DNA of 64,000 bases, taken from contig NZ_CP070225.1 of assembly GCF_021631985.1 (NCBI RefSeq), forward strand, positions 8,308,001 to 8,372,000, given 5' to 3'. This stretch comes from Sandaracinus amylolyticus. Lineage in GTDB: Bacteria > Myxococcota_A > Polyangia > Polyangiales > Sandaracinaceae. Within the stretch, counting starts at the first letter, position 1, and each line of letters opens with the position of its first letter. The notes under the pieces are model-generated. The model saw only the letters and a program-made list of their open reading frames with translations, ran no database searches and was not told the origin of the DNA. A program made the translations under genes and the position numbers. Shown here one piece after another: positions 1 through 9,204 of this stretch.

Positions 1-22
1 ACGTGCGCCGCAGCCGGACGCT

Positions 23-3000
23 CTAGACGCTCGCCGCGAGCGCGTCGTGCTCGGCGCGGGTGTGCGGCAGGTCGAGGTGGAGGAGCGCGAGCTCGCGCGC
101 CAGCCCTGCTTCCTCCTCGCGTCCCGCCGCGCGCGCCAGCTCGAGCGCCAGCATCACCTCGCGCGCGAGCATCGTCTCGCGATAGCCATCGCGGCGCGAG
201 GTCTCGAGCCCCGCGACCAGCCGCGCGCGCATCGCGTCCCAGCGGCCCAGCGTCGCGTCGACGGCTGCGTGCACCATGCCGACGCGCACCGCGAACGCGT
301 GACGTCCGTGTCGCTCGAGCGTCTCCTCGGAGCGCGTGAGCACCTCGTCCGCGAGATCGGGCCGTCCGTTGCGCGCCCACGCCATCCCGAGCACGACCTC
401 CGCGAAGTGCTGCTCGGTGGAGCGCACCGATCGATAGAGCGCGATCGACTCCTCCGCGGTCGCGATCGCCTCCTCGAGCGCGCCGCGCGCGAGCGCGATC
501 GCGGCCTCGCCGAAGCGCACGTGGGCGAGCGCGAGACGGCTGCGATGCGCGATCGCGATCTCCTTCGCCCGCGCGTACGCTCGCGCCGCCTCGGCGATGT
601 CCTGGCGCGCGAGGTGCGCGAAGCCGATCGCCCAGTAGAGGTGCAGCGCGAGCCGCGGCTCCACCTGCCGCGTGGCGAACGCCTCGATCAATCGGAACCG
701 ACCGAGCGCGTCGTCGAGGTGCCCGGTGAACGCGTCGAGCCACCCCAGCAGCCAGACCGCTTGGCCTGCGCTGATCAGATCGCCCTGCGGGAGCAGCGCG
801 TCGTGGGCCTCGGTCAGCGCGATGCGCGCCGCCTCGACCTGGCCGCTCCGACTCTCGACCTCGGCGCGCCGCAGCAGCGCGAGCGGCGCGAGCGCGTCCC
901 ACCCCGGCAGCGCGCGTCGCGCCGTCGTTCGATCTGCGAGCTCGAGCGCCGCCGGGTAGTCGCCGATGCTCCGCAGCGTGGCCGATCGCGTGAGCCAAGC
1001 GCGCCCCCACAGCGGATCGTCGTCGGCGATCCCCGCGCGATGGGCGCACGCATCCGCGAGGTCGAGCAGCGCGAGCGAGGTCGCGGCCTCCGACTGCACG
1101 CGGCGGTTGTGCGCGCTCTCGATCAAGAGCGGCACCGCCTCGCGATCGCGGCCCGTCTCGGCGAGCAGACGGCCGAGCCGCTCGCCCGCCTCCGCCGCTC
1201 CGGCCTCCACCCGCTCGCGCAGCAGCCGCTCGATCACCACGACCTGCGCGTCGCGCCGCACCGCCTCGACCGCGGCGCGCAGCACGCTCTCCCGCAGCAT
1301 GCCGTGCACGAACGCGAGCCCGCCTCCCTCGCGCCCGCGATCGATCAGCCGCGCGCGCGCCAGCGCCGCCGCGAGCTCGCGCGGCGAGGGCAGCCCGGCG
1401 AGCTCGCACGCCCGCGCCCACTCGGCCTCGTCGACGTGGTGCCCCAGCAGCGCCGCGATCTCCAGCGCCTCGCGCTCCCCCGCGGGCCGGCTCGCGAGCA
1501 GGCGCTCCACCCGCGCGATCCACACGCCGTGGAGATCGTCGGGGAGATCCACCCGCGCCCCGGGCCGCAGCGCGAACCCCTCGGCGCGCACCTCGAGGAT
1601 CTCGCGACGCACCCAGTCGCCGACGAGCTGCTCCGCGAACAGCGGATTGCCCGCGGTGCGATCCACCAGCTCGCGCGCGAGCCCGGGCTCGAGGCGCAGC
1701 AGATCCTGCACCAGCGTGAGCTGGTCCTCTTCGCCGAGCGGCGCGATCGCGAGCACACGCGCGTGCGCGTCGTGCTCGAGCGCCGCGATCGCCGCCGCGG
1801 TCTCGGGCGCGACGTGCAGCGCTTCCTCCTGCACCGTCGCGATCACCAACATCGGCGGCGCGTCGGCGTCGCGCACCAGGTTCGTCAGGAGGCGCGCGGT
1901 CTCGTCGCCCCACTGCAGATCGTCGAGGCCGAGCACCAGCGTGCGCTCGCGCGCCTCACGACCCAGCGCGCGCGTGAGCGCGTACCCCACCGCCTCGCGC
2001 TCGCTCGCCTGCGGCGTGCCCGGCTCGCACGCGACCTTCGCGAGCAACGCGAAGAACGCCTCGCGCTCCAGCGCGTCGACCTCGCCCTGCGTCGCGAGCA
2101 GCGCGTCGATGCGCGCGCGCAGCCCCTCGGGGCTCAGCCGCAGACACCCGAGATGGCGCGCCAGCGCGGGCGCGAGCCCGTCGAGCGGTCCGCGCTCCGG
2201 CCCGTGGGTCGCGAACAGCGTGCTCGCCACCCCGAGCTCGTGCGCGCGATGCAGCACCCACCGCAGCAGCCGGCTCTTGCCGACCCCGCTCGCGCCGCGC
2301 AGCACCACCACCCGCAGCGTGCGCCGCTCGTGCACGTCACCCAGCGCCTCCCACACCGCGTCGCGCGCCCCGTCGCGATCGACGAGCGGGATCTCCCGCG
2401 CGCCGTACAGCGAGAGCCCGGCGCCGACGAGCTGCATGCGCGACGGAGGCGCACGCTCGGCGCGCCAGTGCGCGGGGAAGGGCAGCTTCGGCGGCGGCGG
2501 CGCCGACCGAGGCACCGCGCCCGGGCCGGGCGGCGGCGGAGCCTGGCGCACCGGCGAGGGCGTGAGCGGCGCGTCGAGCACCGTCGACGCCGCGCGTGCT
2601 CGGAGATCGGGCGTGCGCACCGACGACGCCGCGCGCGAGCGCACCACCTCGAGCGTGCTCGCGACGGCACGGCTCGCCGGGCGCGACCACACCCGCTCGC
2701 TCGCGCCGCGCGTGCCCGCGATGCGCTCGAGCGCCGCCGCCGCGTCCGCGGCGCGACGAAACCGCAAGTGCACGTCGGAGCGCGCGAGCTGCGCGATCCA
2801 CGCCCGCCCGTCCTCCGGCACTTCGACATCGGCCGGCAGCGGCGGGAGCTCCTGCGTGATGTGCGCGACGAGCACTCGATGCGTGTTCCCCGCGAACGGC
2901 TCGACCCCCGCGAGCAGCGCCCAGATCGTGCACCCGAGCGAGTACAGATCGGTCCACGGCCCGAAGTCGCGCCACTCTCCGCGCACCTGCTCGGGCGCCA

Positions 3001-3592
3001 TGAACCCCGGCGTGCCGGCGAGCGTCACCAGCCCGTCGGAGCCCATGTCGCCCTCGTCCAGCTCGCCGCCATCGAGCGCGTGCGCGATGCCGAAGTCGGT
3101 GAGCAGCACCTCCGCGCGCGTCCCGTCCTCGCAGCCCGACACCAGCACGTTCGCGGGCTTCAGATCGCGGTGCACCACCCCTCGCGCGTGGGCATGGGCG
3201 AGCGCATCGAGCAGCACGCGCGCGACGTGCACCACGTCGCTCCACGCCATCGGCGCGTGGGCCGCGAGCGAGCCGCCCTCCGCGAGCTCCATCGCGATCC
3301 ACGGGCTGCCCGCGACGTATTGCCCGTCGCTCGCGCGCGCCTCGTCCGCCGAGAGCGTGCCGAAGTCGAGCACCGTGACGATCGCCGGATGATCGAGCGC
3401 CGCGAGCCGCTCCGCCTCCCTCCGGAACGCCGCGACGTAGCGAGGCGAGAGCGAGCGCGCGCCGCGCAGCACCTTCACCGCGACGGGCACGCCCTGCGCG
3501 ACGTGGACGGCACGCCACACCTCACCCATCCCGCCGCGCCCGAGCAGCTCCTGCAGCGCGAACGGACCGATCGCGAACGCCCGCCCAGTCAC
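23..3592 (-). CDS. Ser/Thr protein kinase fused to AAA ATPase and TPR-like region
   Basis: Predicted cytoplasmic signalling protein of about 1189 residues with three parts. The N-terminal kinase (about residues 10-295) has an intact glycine loop (GRGGMGEV), Lys40 in VAVK, HRDLKPAN at 141-148 and DFG at 166-168, so it should be catalytic. A Pro-rich linker (about 340-385) follows. Next comes an AAA-type ATPase with Walker A GASGVGKS near 433-440 and a Walker B-like LVLGLDDLQW. The remaining C-terminus is helical and Ala/Leu-rich, as expected for TPR repeats. This kinase-ATPase-TPR layout is common in myxobacteria. I chose the GTG at 3592 because the kinase domain begins immediately after it; the frame stays open far upstream but that part looks non-coding. 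The start is supported by homology rather than by a clear ribosome binding site. The substrate is unknown. Confidence 0.88.
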   Translation of the reverse strand: MTGRAFAIGPFALQELLGRGGMGEVWRAVHVAQGVPVAVKVLRGARSLSPRYVAAFRREAERLAALDHPAIVTVLDFGTLSADEARASDGQYVAGSPWIAMELAEGGSLAAHAPMAWSDVVHVARVLLDALAHAHARGVVHRDLKPANVLVSGCEDGTRAEVLLTDFGIAHALDGGELDEGDMGSDGLVTLAGTPGFMAPEQVRGEWRDFGPWTDLYSLGCTIWALLAGVEPFAGNTHRVLVAHITQELPPLPADVEVPEDGRAWIAQLARSDVHLRFRRAADAAAALERIAGTRGASERVWSRPASRAVASTLEVVRSRAASSVRTPDLRARAASTVLDAPLTPSPVRQAPPPPGPGAVPRSAPPPPKLPFPAHWRAERAPPSRMQLVGAGLSLYGAREIPLVDRDGARDAVWEALGDVHERRTLRVVVLRGASGVGKSRLLRWVLHRAHELGVASTLFATHGPERGPLDGLAPALARHLGCLRLSPEGLRARIDALLATQGEVDALEREAFFALLAKVACEPGTPQASEREAVGYALTRALGREARERTLVLGLDDLQWGDETARLLTNLVRDADAPPMLVIATVQEEALHVAPETAAAIAALEHDAHARVLAIAPLGEEDQLTLVQDLLRLEPGLARELVDRTAGNPLFAEQLVGDWVRREILEVRAEGFALRPGARVDLPDDLHGVWIARVERLLASRPAGEREALEIAALLGHHVDEAEWARACELAGLPSPRELAAALARARLIDRGREGGGLAFVHGMLRESVLRAAVEAVRRDAQVVVIERLLRERVEAGAAEAGERLGRLLAETGRDREAVPLLIESAHNRRVQSEAATSLALLDLADACAHRAGIADDDPLWGRAWLTRSATLRSIGDYPAALELADRTTARRALPGWDALAPLALLRRAEVESRSGQVEAARIALTEAHDALLPQGDLISAGQAVWLLGWLDAFTGHLDDALGRFRLIEAFATRQVEPRLALHLYWAIGFAHLARQDIAEAARAYARAKEIAIAHRSRLALAHVRFGEAAIALARGALEEAIATAEESIALYRSVRSTEQHFAEVVLGMAWARNGRPDLADEVLTRSEETLERHGRHAFAVRVGMVHAAVDATLGRWDAMRARLVAGLETSRRDGYRETMLAREVMLALELARAAGREEEAGLARELALLHLDLPHTRAEHDALAASV

Positions 3593-3724
3593 CCGACCGA
3601 ATCTTGAGCGGAGCTGCGCGCCGCGGCGAGCGCCCCGTGCGCGGTTGGTGCCGATCGCCGCACTCGCTCGCCCGGAACGGGCGCCCCGACGCGGCGCCGT
3701 TCTTGCGACCCGGCTCGCAGGACG

Positions 3725-4240
3725 ATGGACAACGAGACCATCTGCCGCGACCTCCGCCGGCACCACGTGATCGGCCGCGGCCACGATCGCGAGCCGCTGG
3801 TCGACTACGCGGTGCTCGCGACGACGTTCCTCACGGTCACGTCGACCGCCGTCGTCTCGGCGCTCCGCCGCGACGCGCTGCCTCGCGAGCTGCCGCTGCG
3901 CGACGCGCTCCTGCTCGGCCTCGCGACCACGCGCCTCACGCGCCTCTTCACGCGCGAGAAGGTCACGCGCGTGGTGCGCGCCCCGTTCACCGAGGTGGAA
4001 GAGGGCGCGAGCCCCGACGAGGTGAAGGAGCGACCGCGCGGCGACGGCTGGACCCGCGCGCTCGGCGAGCTGCTCACGTGCCCGCGCTGCTTCGGCATGT
4101 GGGCCAGCGCTGCGCTCTCGATCGCCTACGTCTTCGCGCCCGGGCCCACGCGCTTCGCGTCGGGCCTGCTCACCGCCGCGCTGGTCAACGACTACGTGAA
4201 CCTCCGCTTCGCGAAGGCTCGCCGCGCCGCTCACGCGTAG
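3725..4240 (+). CDS. DUF1360 family membrane protein
   Basis: Predicted 171-residue protein of the DUF1360 family. The hallmark is the segment LLTCPRCFGMWAS near residues 116-128, with two cysteines in a CPRC motif followed by a hydrophobic helix. A hydrophobic segment near residues 28-45 and another near 125-160 suggest membrane association. The N-terminal 25 residues are polar. The family has no assigned biochemical role that I know of. The gene ends 10 bases inside the convergent GST gene. The start ATG at 3725 lies 132 bases from the divergent kinase start. Confidence 0.8.
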   Translation: MDNETICRDLRRHHVIGRGHDREPLVDYAVLATTFLTVTSTAVVSALRRDALPRELPLRDALLLGLATTRLTRLFTREKVTRVVRAPFTEVEEGASPDEVKERPRGDGWTRALGELLTCPRCFGMWASAALSIAYVFAPGPTRFASGLLTAALVNDYVNLRFAKARRAAHA

Positions 4241-4896
4241 CGATAGGGCCCGCCGCGCTCGATCGCGCGCCGGTACGCCGGACGCGCGTGGATGCGCTGG
4301 AGGAAGGCGCGCAGCTTCGGGTGCCGATCGAGCGCGAAGCGCTGGGCCGCGGCCTCGATCGGGAAGCTCATCTGCACGTCGGCCGCGCTGATCTCGTCCC
4401 CCGCGAACCAGGTGCGCAGCGCGAGCTCGCCCTCCATGAAGTCCAGCATGCGCGAGACGTTCGGCTCGACGTACGCCTGCTCCACCTGATCGGCGATCCG
4501 TCGCGCGATCGGCTTCGCGATGAACGGCATCGGCGCCTCGCGGATGCGATCGAGGATCAGCTTCACGAGCAGCGGCGGCGTCGCCGAGCCCTCGGCGTAG
4601 TGCATCCAGTACGTGAAGCGCAGCGCGTCCGGGGTGCCCGCGGCGGGCCGCCATCGCTCCTGCCCGTAGCGTTCGACGAGATACTCGAGGATCGCGCCGC
4701 TCTCGGCGACGGTCACGCCGTCGTCGGTGATCACCGGCACCTTCCCGAGTGGGTGCACCCGCCGCAGCTCGACCGGCGCGAGCATCGTCTTCGGGTCCCG
4801 CTTGTAGTGCTGGATCTCGTAGGGCACGCCGAGCTCCTCGAGCATCCAGAGCACGCGCTGCGACCGCGAATCGTCGAGATGATGAACGGTGATCAC
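4231..4896 (-). CDS. Glutathione S-transferase family protein
   Basis: 221-residue cytosolic GST-like protein. The N-terminal thioredoxin-fold domain (about 1-80) carries the SRSQRVLWMLEELGVPYE start and the KVPVITDDG and ESGAILEYL segments that contact glutathione in this superfamily. The C-terminal all-helical domain follows (about 90-220). Family members conjugate glutathione to electrophiles or act as glutathione-dependent reductases; the substrate cannot be read from sequence. The organism should make glutathione, because gshB is present near 59 kb. The length is normal for the family. The 3' end overlaps the convergent DUF1360 gene by 10 bases. Confidence 0.9.
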   Translation of the reverse strand: MITVHHLDDSRSQRVLWMLEELGVPYEIQHYKRDPKTMLAPVELRRVHPLGKVPVITDDGVTVAESGAILEYLVERYGQERWRPAAGTPDALRFTYWMHYAEGSATPPLLVKLILDRIREAPMPFIAKPIARRIADQVEQAYVEPNVSRMLDFMEGELALRTWFAGDEISAADVQMSFPIEAAAQRFALDRHPKLRAFLQRIHARPAYRRAIERGGPYRYA

Positions 4897-4912
4897 GCGC
4901 GGACCATAGAGG

Positions 4913-6235
4913 TCAACGAGGCCGGAGCACGACGTTGTCGATCGACACGTTGCCCGTCGTCGTGATGAACAGCGTCGTCACGTTCGTGATCTCGTGCGGG
5001 AACACCGTGCCCCAGTACGTCATCTCGCCCGCGATCGGCACGCCCGTCGGGTACCGCGTCCACGCCGTCGTCGGCACCGTCAGCGTGCTCGAGACCCAGA
5101 TCTCCACGTTCGTCGGGTCGGCGCCCGGGATCGCGCTCACGTGCTCGGGGTCGGTGTCGTGGCGCACCCGATAGTCGATCGACACCACGTCGAACGCGCG
5201 CCGATCGCTCAGCCGCACGTACACGCCCTGGAGGATCGCGCCGAACCCGTGCTGGTTCTCGTAGGTCGTCGTGTTCCCCCACGCGTCGGGCGGATCCCAG
5301 TCCTGCGGGTACAGGTGGGTGTGCCCCGCGGAGATGAACGCGTCGGGCGCGCCGTAGCGCTCGATCGCCCAGTTCTCGAGCCACGTCGCGTTGCGCTCGA
5401 TGTGCGGGTTCGGCGGGCGGATCTCCCCGCCCCCGTCGTACGCGCCGTCCATCCGCGGATCCCAGGTCACGACGCGCAGCTCGCTCGTGTCCGGCAGTCG
5501 CACCTCGACGCGCGTGCAGCTCGGCATCGTGCAGTGATCGCTCGCGCCGCTCCAGAACGGCACTCCGTCGCGCAGCACGCGGAACCGGTACGAGCCGTTC
5601 GTGAGCCGCAGGTGCGCCTCTCCCGCGGCATCGGTCTTGTCGGCGACCGGCGTCGCGCGCTCGCCCTGGAACGCGCGCACCGGCAGCGCGGTCGCGATCG
5701 GCACGCCGCGCGCGTCGAGCACCCGCACCACCACGTCGACGGTGCACGGCGCCGGCACGCTCGAGCACACGCCGGTCGCGGGCTCGCACGTGCCCGCGCC
5801 GTGGCACGTGTCGATCGGCGGGCAGGTGATCGCGTCGCCGCCCACGCACGCGCCCGCCACACATCCATCGACGCGCGTGCACCGATCGCCGTCGTCGCAC
5901 GACGTCCCGTCCGCGCGCGGCGCTCCGAGCACGCACTCGCCGCTCCGGGGGTCGCATCGCCCTTCGCGGCACGCGTCGCCGGCGCACACCACGCCCTCGC
6001 ACGGGTCCATCCACGCGTCGTGTCCCGCGTCCTCGCGCGCGCCGGCATCGTTCGGCGACGCGTCGATCGCGACCATCGCGTCGATCCCGATCACGACACC
6101 CGCGTCCCGGTCTCCGCCGTCTGCCGCCGTCGCGTCCATCTCCGGCGCCCTCTCGGGCGCTGGCCCACAGCCGCACGCGAACCCTGCGATCACAGCGAAC
6201 CACGCGTACCCACGAAGCTTTCGCACGCGCCTCAT
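4913..6235 (-). CDS. Secreted Cys-rich protein, likely lipoprotein
   Basis: 440-residue exported protein. A basic N-terminus and hydrophobic stretch (about 8-22) end in Cys-rich FACGCG, an imperfect lipobox. An Asp/Ala-rich linker follows (about 35-75). A Cys-rich block (about 78-165) contains DGTSCDDGDRCTRVDGC and similar units, which recur in surface proteins of myxobacteria. The C-terminal half (about 165-440) is beta-rich; residues 168-215 resemble a carboxypeptidase-regulatory-like (Ig-like) fold. I do not recognise the C-terminal domain. It stands alone, 16 bases from the GST gene, and is divergent from the P450 gene. It is probably displayed on the cell surface; function unknown. Confidence 0.72.
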   Translation of the reverse strand: MRRVRKLRGYAWFAVIAGFACGCGPAPERAPEMDATAADGGDRDAGVVIGIDAMVAIDASPNDAGAREDAGHDAWMDPCEGVVCAGDACREGRCDPRSGECVLGAPRADGTSCDDGDRCTRVDGCVAGACVGGDAITCPPIDTCHGAGTCEPATGVCSSVPAPCTVDVVVRVLDARGVPIATALPVRAFQGERATPVADKTDAAGEAHLRLTNGSYRFRVLRDGVPFWSGASDHCTMPSCTRVEVRLPDTSELRVVTWDPRMDGAYDGGGEIRPPNPHIERNATWLENWAIERYGAPDAFISAGHTHLYPQDWDPPDAWGNTTTYENQHGFGAILQGVYVRLSDRRAFDVVSIDYRVRHDTDPEHVSAIPGADPTNVEIWVSSTLTVPTTAWTRYPTGVPIAGEMTYWGTVFPHEITNVTTLFITTTGNVSIDNVVLRPR

Positions 6236-6358
6236 CTCGTCGCGCGACGAGCCCGCTCAAGGTGCGCGCCCCGACTTGATCCCCTCGGAAGGTGCCTATC
6301 TGCGCGTCGGTCCGTGTACGACGGAGCGCGGGGCGACCGCGCCCAGGAGATGGCTGAG

Positions 6359-7678
6359 ATGGGCTCCATACCGCGCGACCGCGCGATCGACGGCTCCCTC
6401 GCGCTCCTGCGCGAGGGCTATCTCTTCCTGCCGCGTCGCTTCGAGCGCCTCGAGACCGAGGTCTTCGAGCTGCGCCTCATGGGCATGCGCTTCATCGCGA
6501 TGCAGGGTCGCGACGCCGCCGCGCTCTTCTACGATCCGACGCGCTTCGTGCGTCGCGGCGCGGTGCCGATGCTCGTCCAGCGCACGCTGCTCGGCGAGCG
6601 CGGCGTGCAGACGCTCGACGGCGACATGCACGCCAAGCGCAAGCGCATGTTCATGTCGCTCATGTCGCGCGACCGCATCGACGTGCTGATGAGCGAGATG
6701 TGGAGGCAGTGGTACGCCGCGCTCGATCGCTGGCAGCACCGCGACCAGATCGTGCTGCTCGAGGAAGCGCAGGACGTGATGTGCCGCGCCGCGTGCGCGT
6801 GGGCGGGCGTGCCGCTCGAGGAGCGCGAGGTGCGGCTGCGCGCCGAGGACTTCGGCGCGATGGTGCACTCGTTCGCGACGATCGGCCCGCGCCACCTCGC
6901 CGGTCGCGTGGCGCGCTCGCGCACCGAGCACTGGATGGGCGAGATCATCGAGCGCATCCGCCGCGGCGAGCTCCGCCCTTCGCCGACCCAGGCGTCGTAC
7001 ATCGTCGCGTCGCACGTCGACGCGAACGACCGCCCGCTCGACGAGCACGATGCGTCGGTCGAGCTGATGAACGTGCTCCGCCCGATCGTCGCGATCGGCA
7101 CCTACGTCACGTTCATCGCGCACGCGCTGCACGCGCACCCCGATCACCGCGCCGCGCTGCGCGAGCCGGTCGACGAGACCACGCGCGCCGAGCGCGTCGA
7201 GGCGTTCGTGCAGGAGGTGCGGCGCTTCTATCCGTTCACGCCGTTCCTCGGTGCGTGCGTGCGCGAGGGCTTCGAGTGGCGCGGCCACCAGTTCCCGAAG
7301 GGGCGCCGGGTCCTGCTCGACGTGTTCGGGACCGATCACGATCGCCGTCTCTTCGAGGACCCCGACGCGTTCCGTCCCGATCGCTTCCGCGCGTGGCAGG
7401 GCGGTCCCTACGACTTCATCCCGCAGGGCGGCGGCCGCTACGAGACGGGCCACCGCTGCGCGGGCGAGTGGGTGACGATCGAGGCGATGAAGGTCGCGCT
7501 CGCGTTCCTCACGCGGGCGATCGACTTCCGGTTCGCGCCGCAGGACCCCCACATCGATCTCTCGCGCATCCCCACGCTGCCGCGCAGCGGGATGCTCCTC
7601 AGCGACGTGCGCGCCGTCTCGAGCGAGGCGCCGCGCCCGCCGGTCACGCGCCCCGACGGCGCCGCCGCGCGGGTCTGA
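6359..7678 (+). CDS. CYP152-type cytochrome P450 (fatty-acid peroxygenase)
   Basis: 439-residue P450 that uses hydrogen peroxide to hydroxylate long-chain fatty acids, by analogy with Bacillus P450 BSbeta (CYP152A1). The heme-binding loop is FIPQGGGRYETGHRCAGE with Cys367 as the thiolate ligand. Arg241-Pro242 in NVLRPIVAIG matches the Arg-Pro pair that binds the substrate carboxylate in CYP152 enzymes. Position 84 is Gln, as in the hydroxylase BSbeta, not His as in the alkene-forming OleT. This suggests alpha- or beta-hydroxylation rather than decarboxylation. I chose the second ATG because AGGAG lies nine bases upstream of it and the protein then begins like other CYP152 members; an ATG at 6350 is the alternative. 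A ferredoxin gene follows 64 bases downstream. Confidence 0.9.
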   Translation: MGSIPRDRAIDGSLALLREGYLFLPRRFERLETEVFELRLMGMRFIAMQGRDAAALFYDPTRFVRRGAVPMLVQRTLLGERGVQTLDGDMHAKRKRMFMSLMSRDRIDVLMSEMWRQWYAALDRWQHRDQIVLLEEAQDVMCRAACAWAGVPLEEREVRLRAEDFGAMVHSFATIGPRHLAGRVARSRTEHWMGEIIERIRRGELRPSPTQASYIVASHVDANDRPLDEHDASVELMNVLRPIVAIGTYVTFIAHALHAHPDHRAALREPVDETTRAERVEAFVQEVRRFYPFTPFLGACVREGFEWRGHQFPKGRRVLLDVFGTDHDRRLFEDPDAFRPDRFRAWQGGPYDFIPQGGGRYETGHRCAGEWVTIEAMKVALAFLTRAIDFRFAPQDPHIDLSRIPTLPRSGMLLSDVRAVSSEAPRPPVTRPDGAAARV

Positions 7679-7710
7679 ATCGCGGCGCAACGCTTCTTCA
7701 CGCGCCTGCA

Positions 7711-7747
7711 CGCACGAGGTTCACCCGGGCTCGGGTAACGTCGTGCG
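7711..7747 (+). promoter_or_regulatory. Imperfect palindrome covering the ferredoxin start codon
   Basis: The left arm at 7711-7727 (CGCACGAGGTTCACCCG) and the right arm at 7732-7747 are complementary except for one mismatch and one extra base, with a four-base loop. The right arm includes the GTG start at 7743. The element could be an operator, or an RNA hairpin that hides the start codon. No T-run follows, so it is not a classical terminator for the P450 gene. Confidence 0.45.
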
Positions 7748-8093
7748 CCATGCCCCGTCGCGCCGCAATCCCGAGAAGACCAAGCGCGCCGCCGCGCATC
7801 CGAAGCGCCCCGGCGAGAAGTGCGAAGCCGCGCCCGGCGCGTTCGTCCCGCGGGTGAATCGCTCGCGCTGCGAAGGAAAGGGCGACTGCGAAGAGGTCTG
7901 CCCCTACGACGTGTTCGAGGTGCGCCGCATCGACGACGCGGACTTCGCCGCGCTCGGCCTGCTCGCGAAGCTCAAGAGCGTCGCCCACGGGCGCCAGACC
8001 GCGTACACGCCGAACGCGGATCGCTGTCGCGCCTGCGGCCTCTGCGTCGTCGCCTGCCCGGAGCGCGCCATCGATCTGATCAAGGCTGGATGA
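7743..8093 (+). CDS. Two-cluster ferredoxin, likely 3Fe-4S plus 4Fe-4S
   Basis: 116-residue electron-transfer protein. The C-terminal motif CRACGLCVVACP (Cys95, 98, 101, 105) is a complete 4Fe-4S signature. The N-terminal motif is CEGKGDCEEVCP (Cys43, 49, 53), where the usual second cysteine is Lys46. Binuclear ferredoxins swap the last cysteine of each motif between clusters. The first cluster therefore has only three cysteine ligands and is probably 3Fe-4S. An insertion of about 40 residues separates the motifs. Residues 1-35 are basic and Pro-rich. The gene follows the CYP152 gene on the same strand, but CYP152 enzymes normally need no redox partner. The GTG start has a poor ribosome binding site. 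The 3' end overlaps the convergent lipoprotein gene by 14 bases. Confidence 0.82.
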   Translation: MRHAPSRRNPEKTKRAAAHPKRPGEKCEAAPGAFVPRVNRSRCEGKGDCEEVCPYDVFEVRRIDDADFAALGLLAKLKSVAHGRQTAYTPNADRCRACGLCVVACPERAIDLIKAG

Positions 8094-9189
8094 CGACCCA
8101 GGTCGGGCCGCGCTGCTCGAGCCACGAGAGCGTGTGGCTCGCGCCGGTCGCGAGCTCGACGACGCTCAGCACGTGGGTCTGCGCGTGCGCGGTGATCGCG
8201 TGCGTTCCGTCGGGCGTCACCGCGACGCTGATCAGGAACCCACCGCCGCCGATCGCCGTGGGCACCGGCGCGCGCTCGGGCTCGCGGGCCGACACCCGCA
8301 CCAGCTGCTCGCGCACCGACGTGGTCAGCAGCACGTCCTCGGTGCCCGGGATCCACGCCGCGCCGTAAGGGATCCCGCCGCTCAGGCTCGGCATCGCGAC
8401 CACGGTGGGCACCGCGGGATCGGTCACGTCGACGACCGCGAACCCGAGCCGCATCGAGGTCGCGACCACGAAGCGATCGGTCCCCGGCACGAACGCGACG
8501 TCCGAGGGATCGAGCCCGACCACGATCTCGCCGGTGAGCGTGCCCGCGACGTCGCTCGTGCGGAACACCCGCACGCCGTCCGAGCCTCCGAGGCTCACCA
8601 CGCCGATCGATCCGTCGTCGCTCAGCGCGACCTGCTCGGGGCGCGGGCCGACCTCGACCTCCTCGACGAGGGTGCGCGTCGCGAGATCCACGATCGCGAG
8701 GCGCTCCCCGCGCGCGTCGCTCGTGCCGAAGCACGCGACGTACGCGCGCGCTCCGTCGGGCGCGATCGCGATGCCCATCGGCGCGTCGGTCAGCTCGATC
8801 TCGCCGAGCACCGCGCGCGCCTCGAGGTCCACGACGAGCAGCGCGTGATCGGGTTCGTCCGACATGAACCCGGGCGCGACCGCCACGACCGCGGTGCGCC
8901 CGTCGGGCGCGACCTCGACCTCGAGCGGCCCCGGCGCCCACGCCGCGAGATCGATGCGCCCCACGATCGCCTCGTCCGCGCTGCACCCCGGATCGAGCAC
9001 GCGCTCGAGCCCCAGCAGCGTGAGCGATCGGCTCATCCAGTCCGCCGTGACCACGAGGCGCGAAGGATCGGCGCTCGCGACGCACGGCACCTCCGCGTCG
9101 ATCACCACGCCCGCGTCCTGCCCGCCGCGCGCCTCGCCCCCACACGCGCCGAGCGCGAGCGCCGCGACGATCCATCCCCCACGCCGCAT
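8080..9189 (-). CDS. Beta-propeller lipoprotein (YVTN/YncE-like)
   Basis: 369-residue predicted lipoprotein. The signal peptide ends in the lipobox LGAC (Cys16), followed by a short Gly/Asp-rich linker. The mature part consists of repeats of about 40 residues with the pattern of YVTN/YncE beta-propellers, for example IAIAPDGARAYVACFG and VALSDDGSIGVVSLGG. Such propellers bind partners or ligands at the cell surface; no catalytic motif is visible. Its start lies 15 bases from the stop of the upstream GAF-pseudokinase gene on the same strand, so the two are probably co-transcribed, kinase-like gene first. Confidence 0.8.
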   Translation of the reverse strand: MRRGGWIVAALALGACGGEARGGQDAGVVIDAEVPCVASADPSRLVVTADWMSRSLTLLGLERVLDPGCSADEAIVGRIDLAAWAPGPLEVEVAPDGRTAVVAVAPGFMSDEPDHALLVVDLEARAVLGEIELTDAPMGIAIAPDGARAYVACFGTSDARGERLAIVDLATRTLVEEVEVGPRPEQVALSDDGSIGVVSLGGSDGVRVFRTSDVAGTLTGEIVVGLDPSDVAFVPGTDRFVVATSMRLGFAVVDVTDPAVPTVVAMPSLSGGIPYGAAWIPGTEDVLLTTSVREQLVRVSAREPERAPVPTAIGGGGFLISVAVTPDGTHAITAHAQTHVLSVVELATGASHTLSWLEQRGPTWVVIQP

Positions 9190-9204
9190 GCGCGGGAGGA
9201 TACG

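Noticed and set aside
47-3607. Long open frame on the + strand opposite the kinase/AAA/TPR gene
   Set aside because: It is a shadow of the real minus-strand gene. Its product is Arg/Glu-rich with no domain, while the minus-strand protein has intact kinase motifs.
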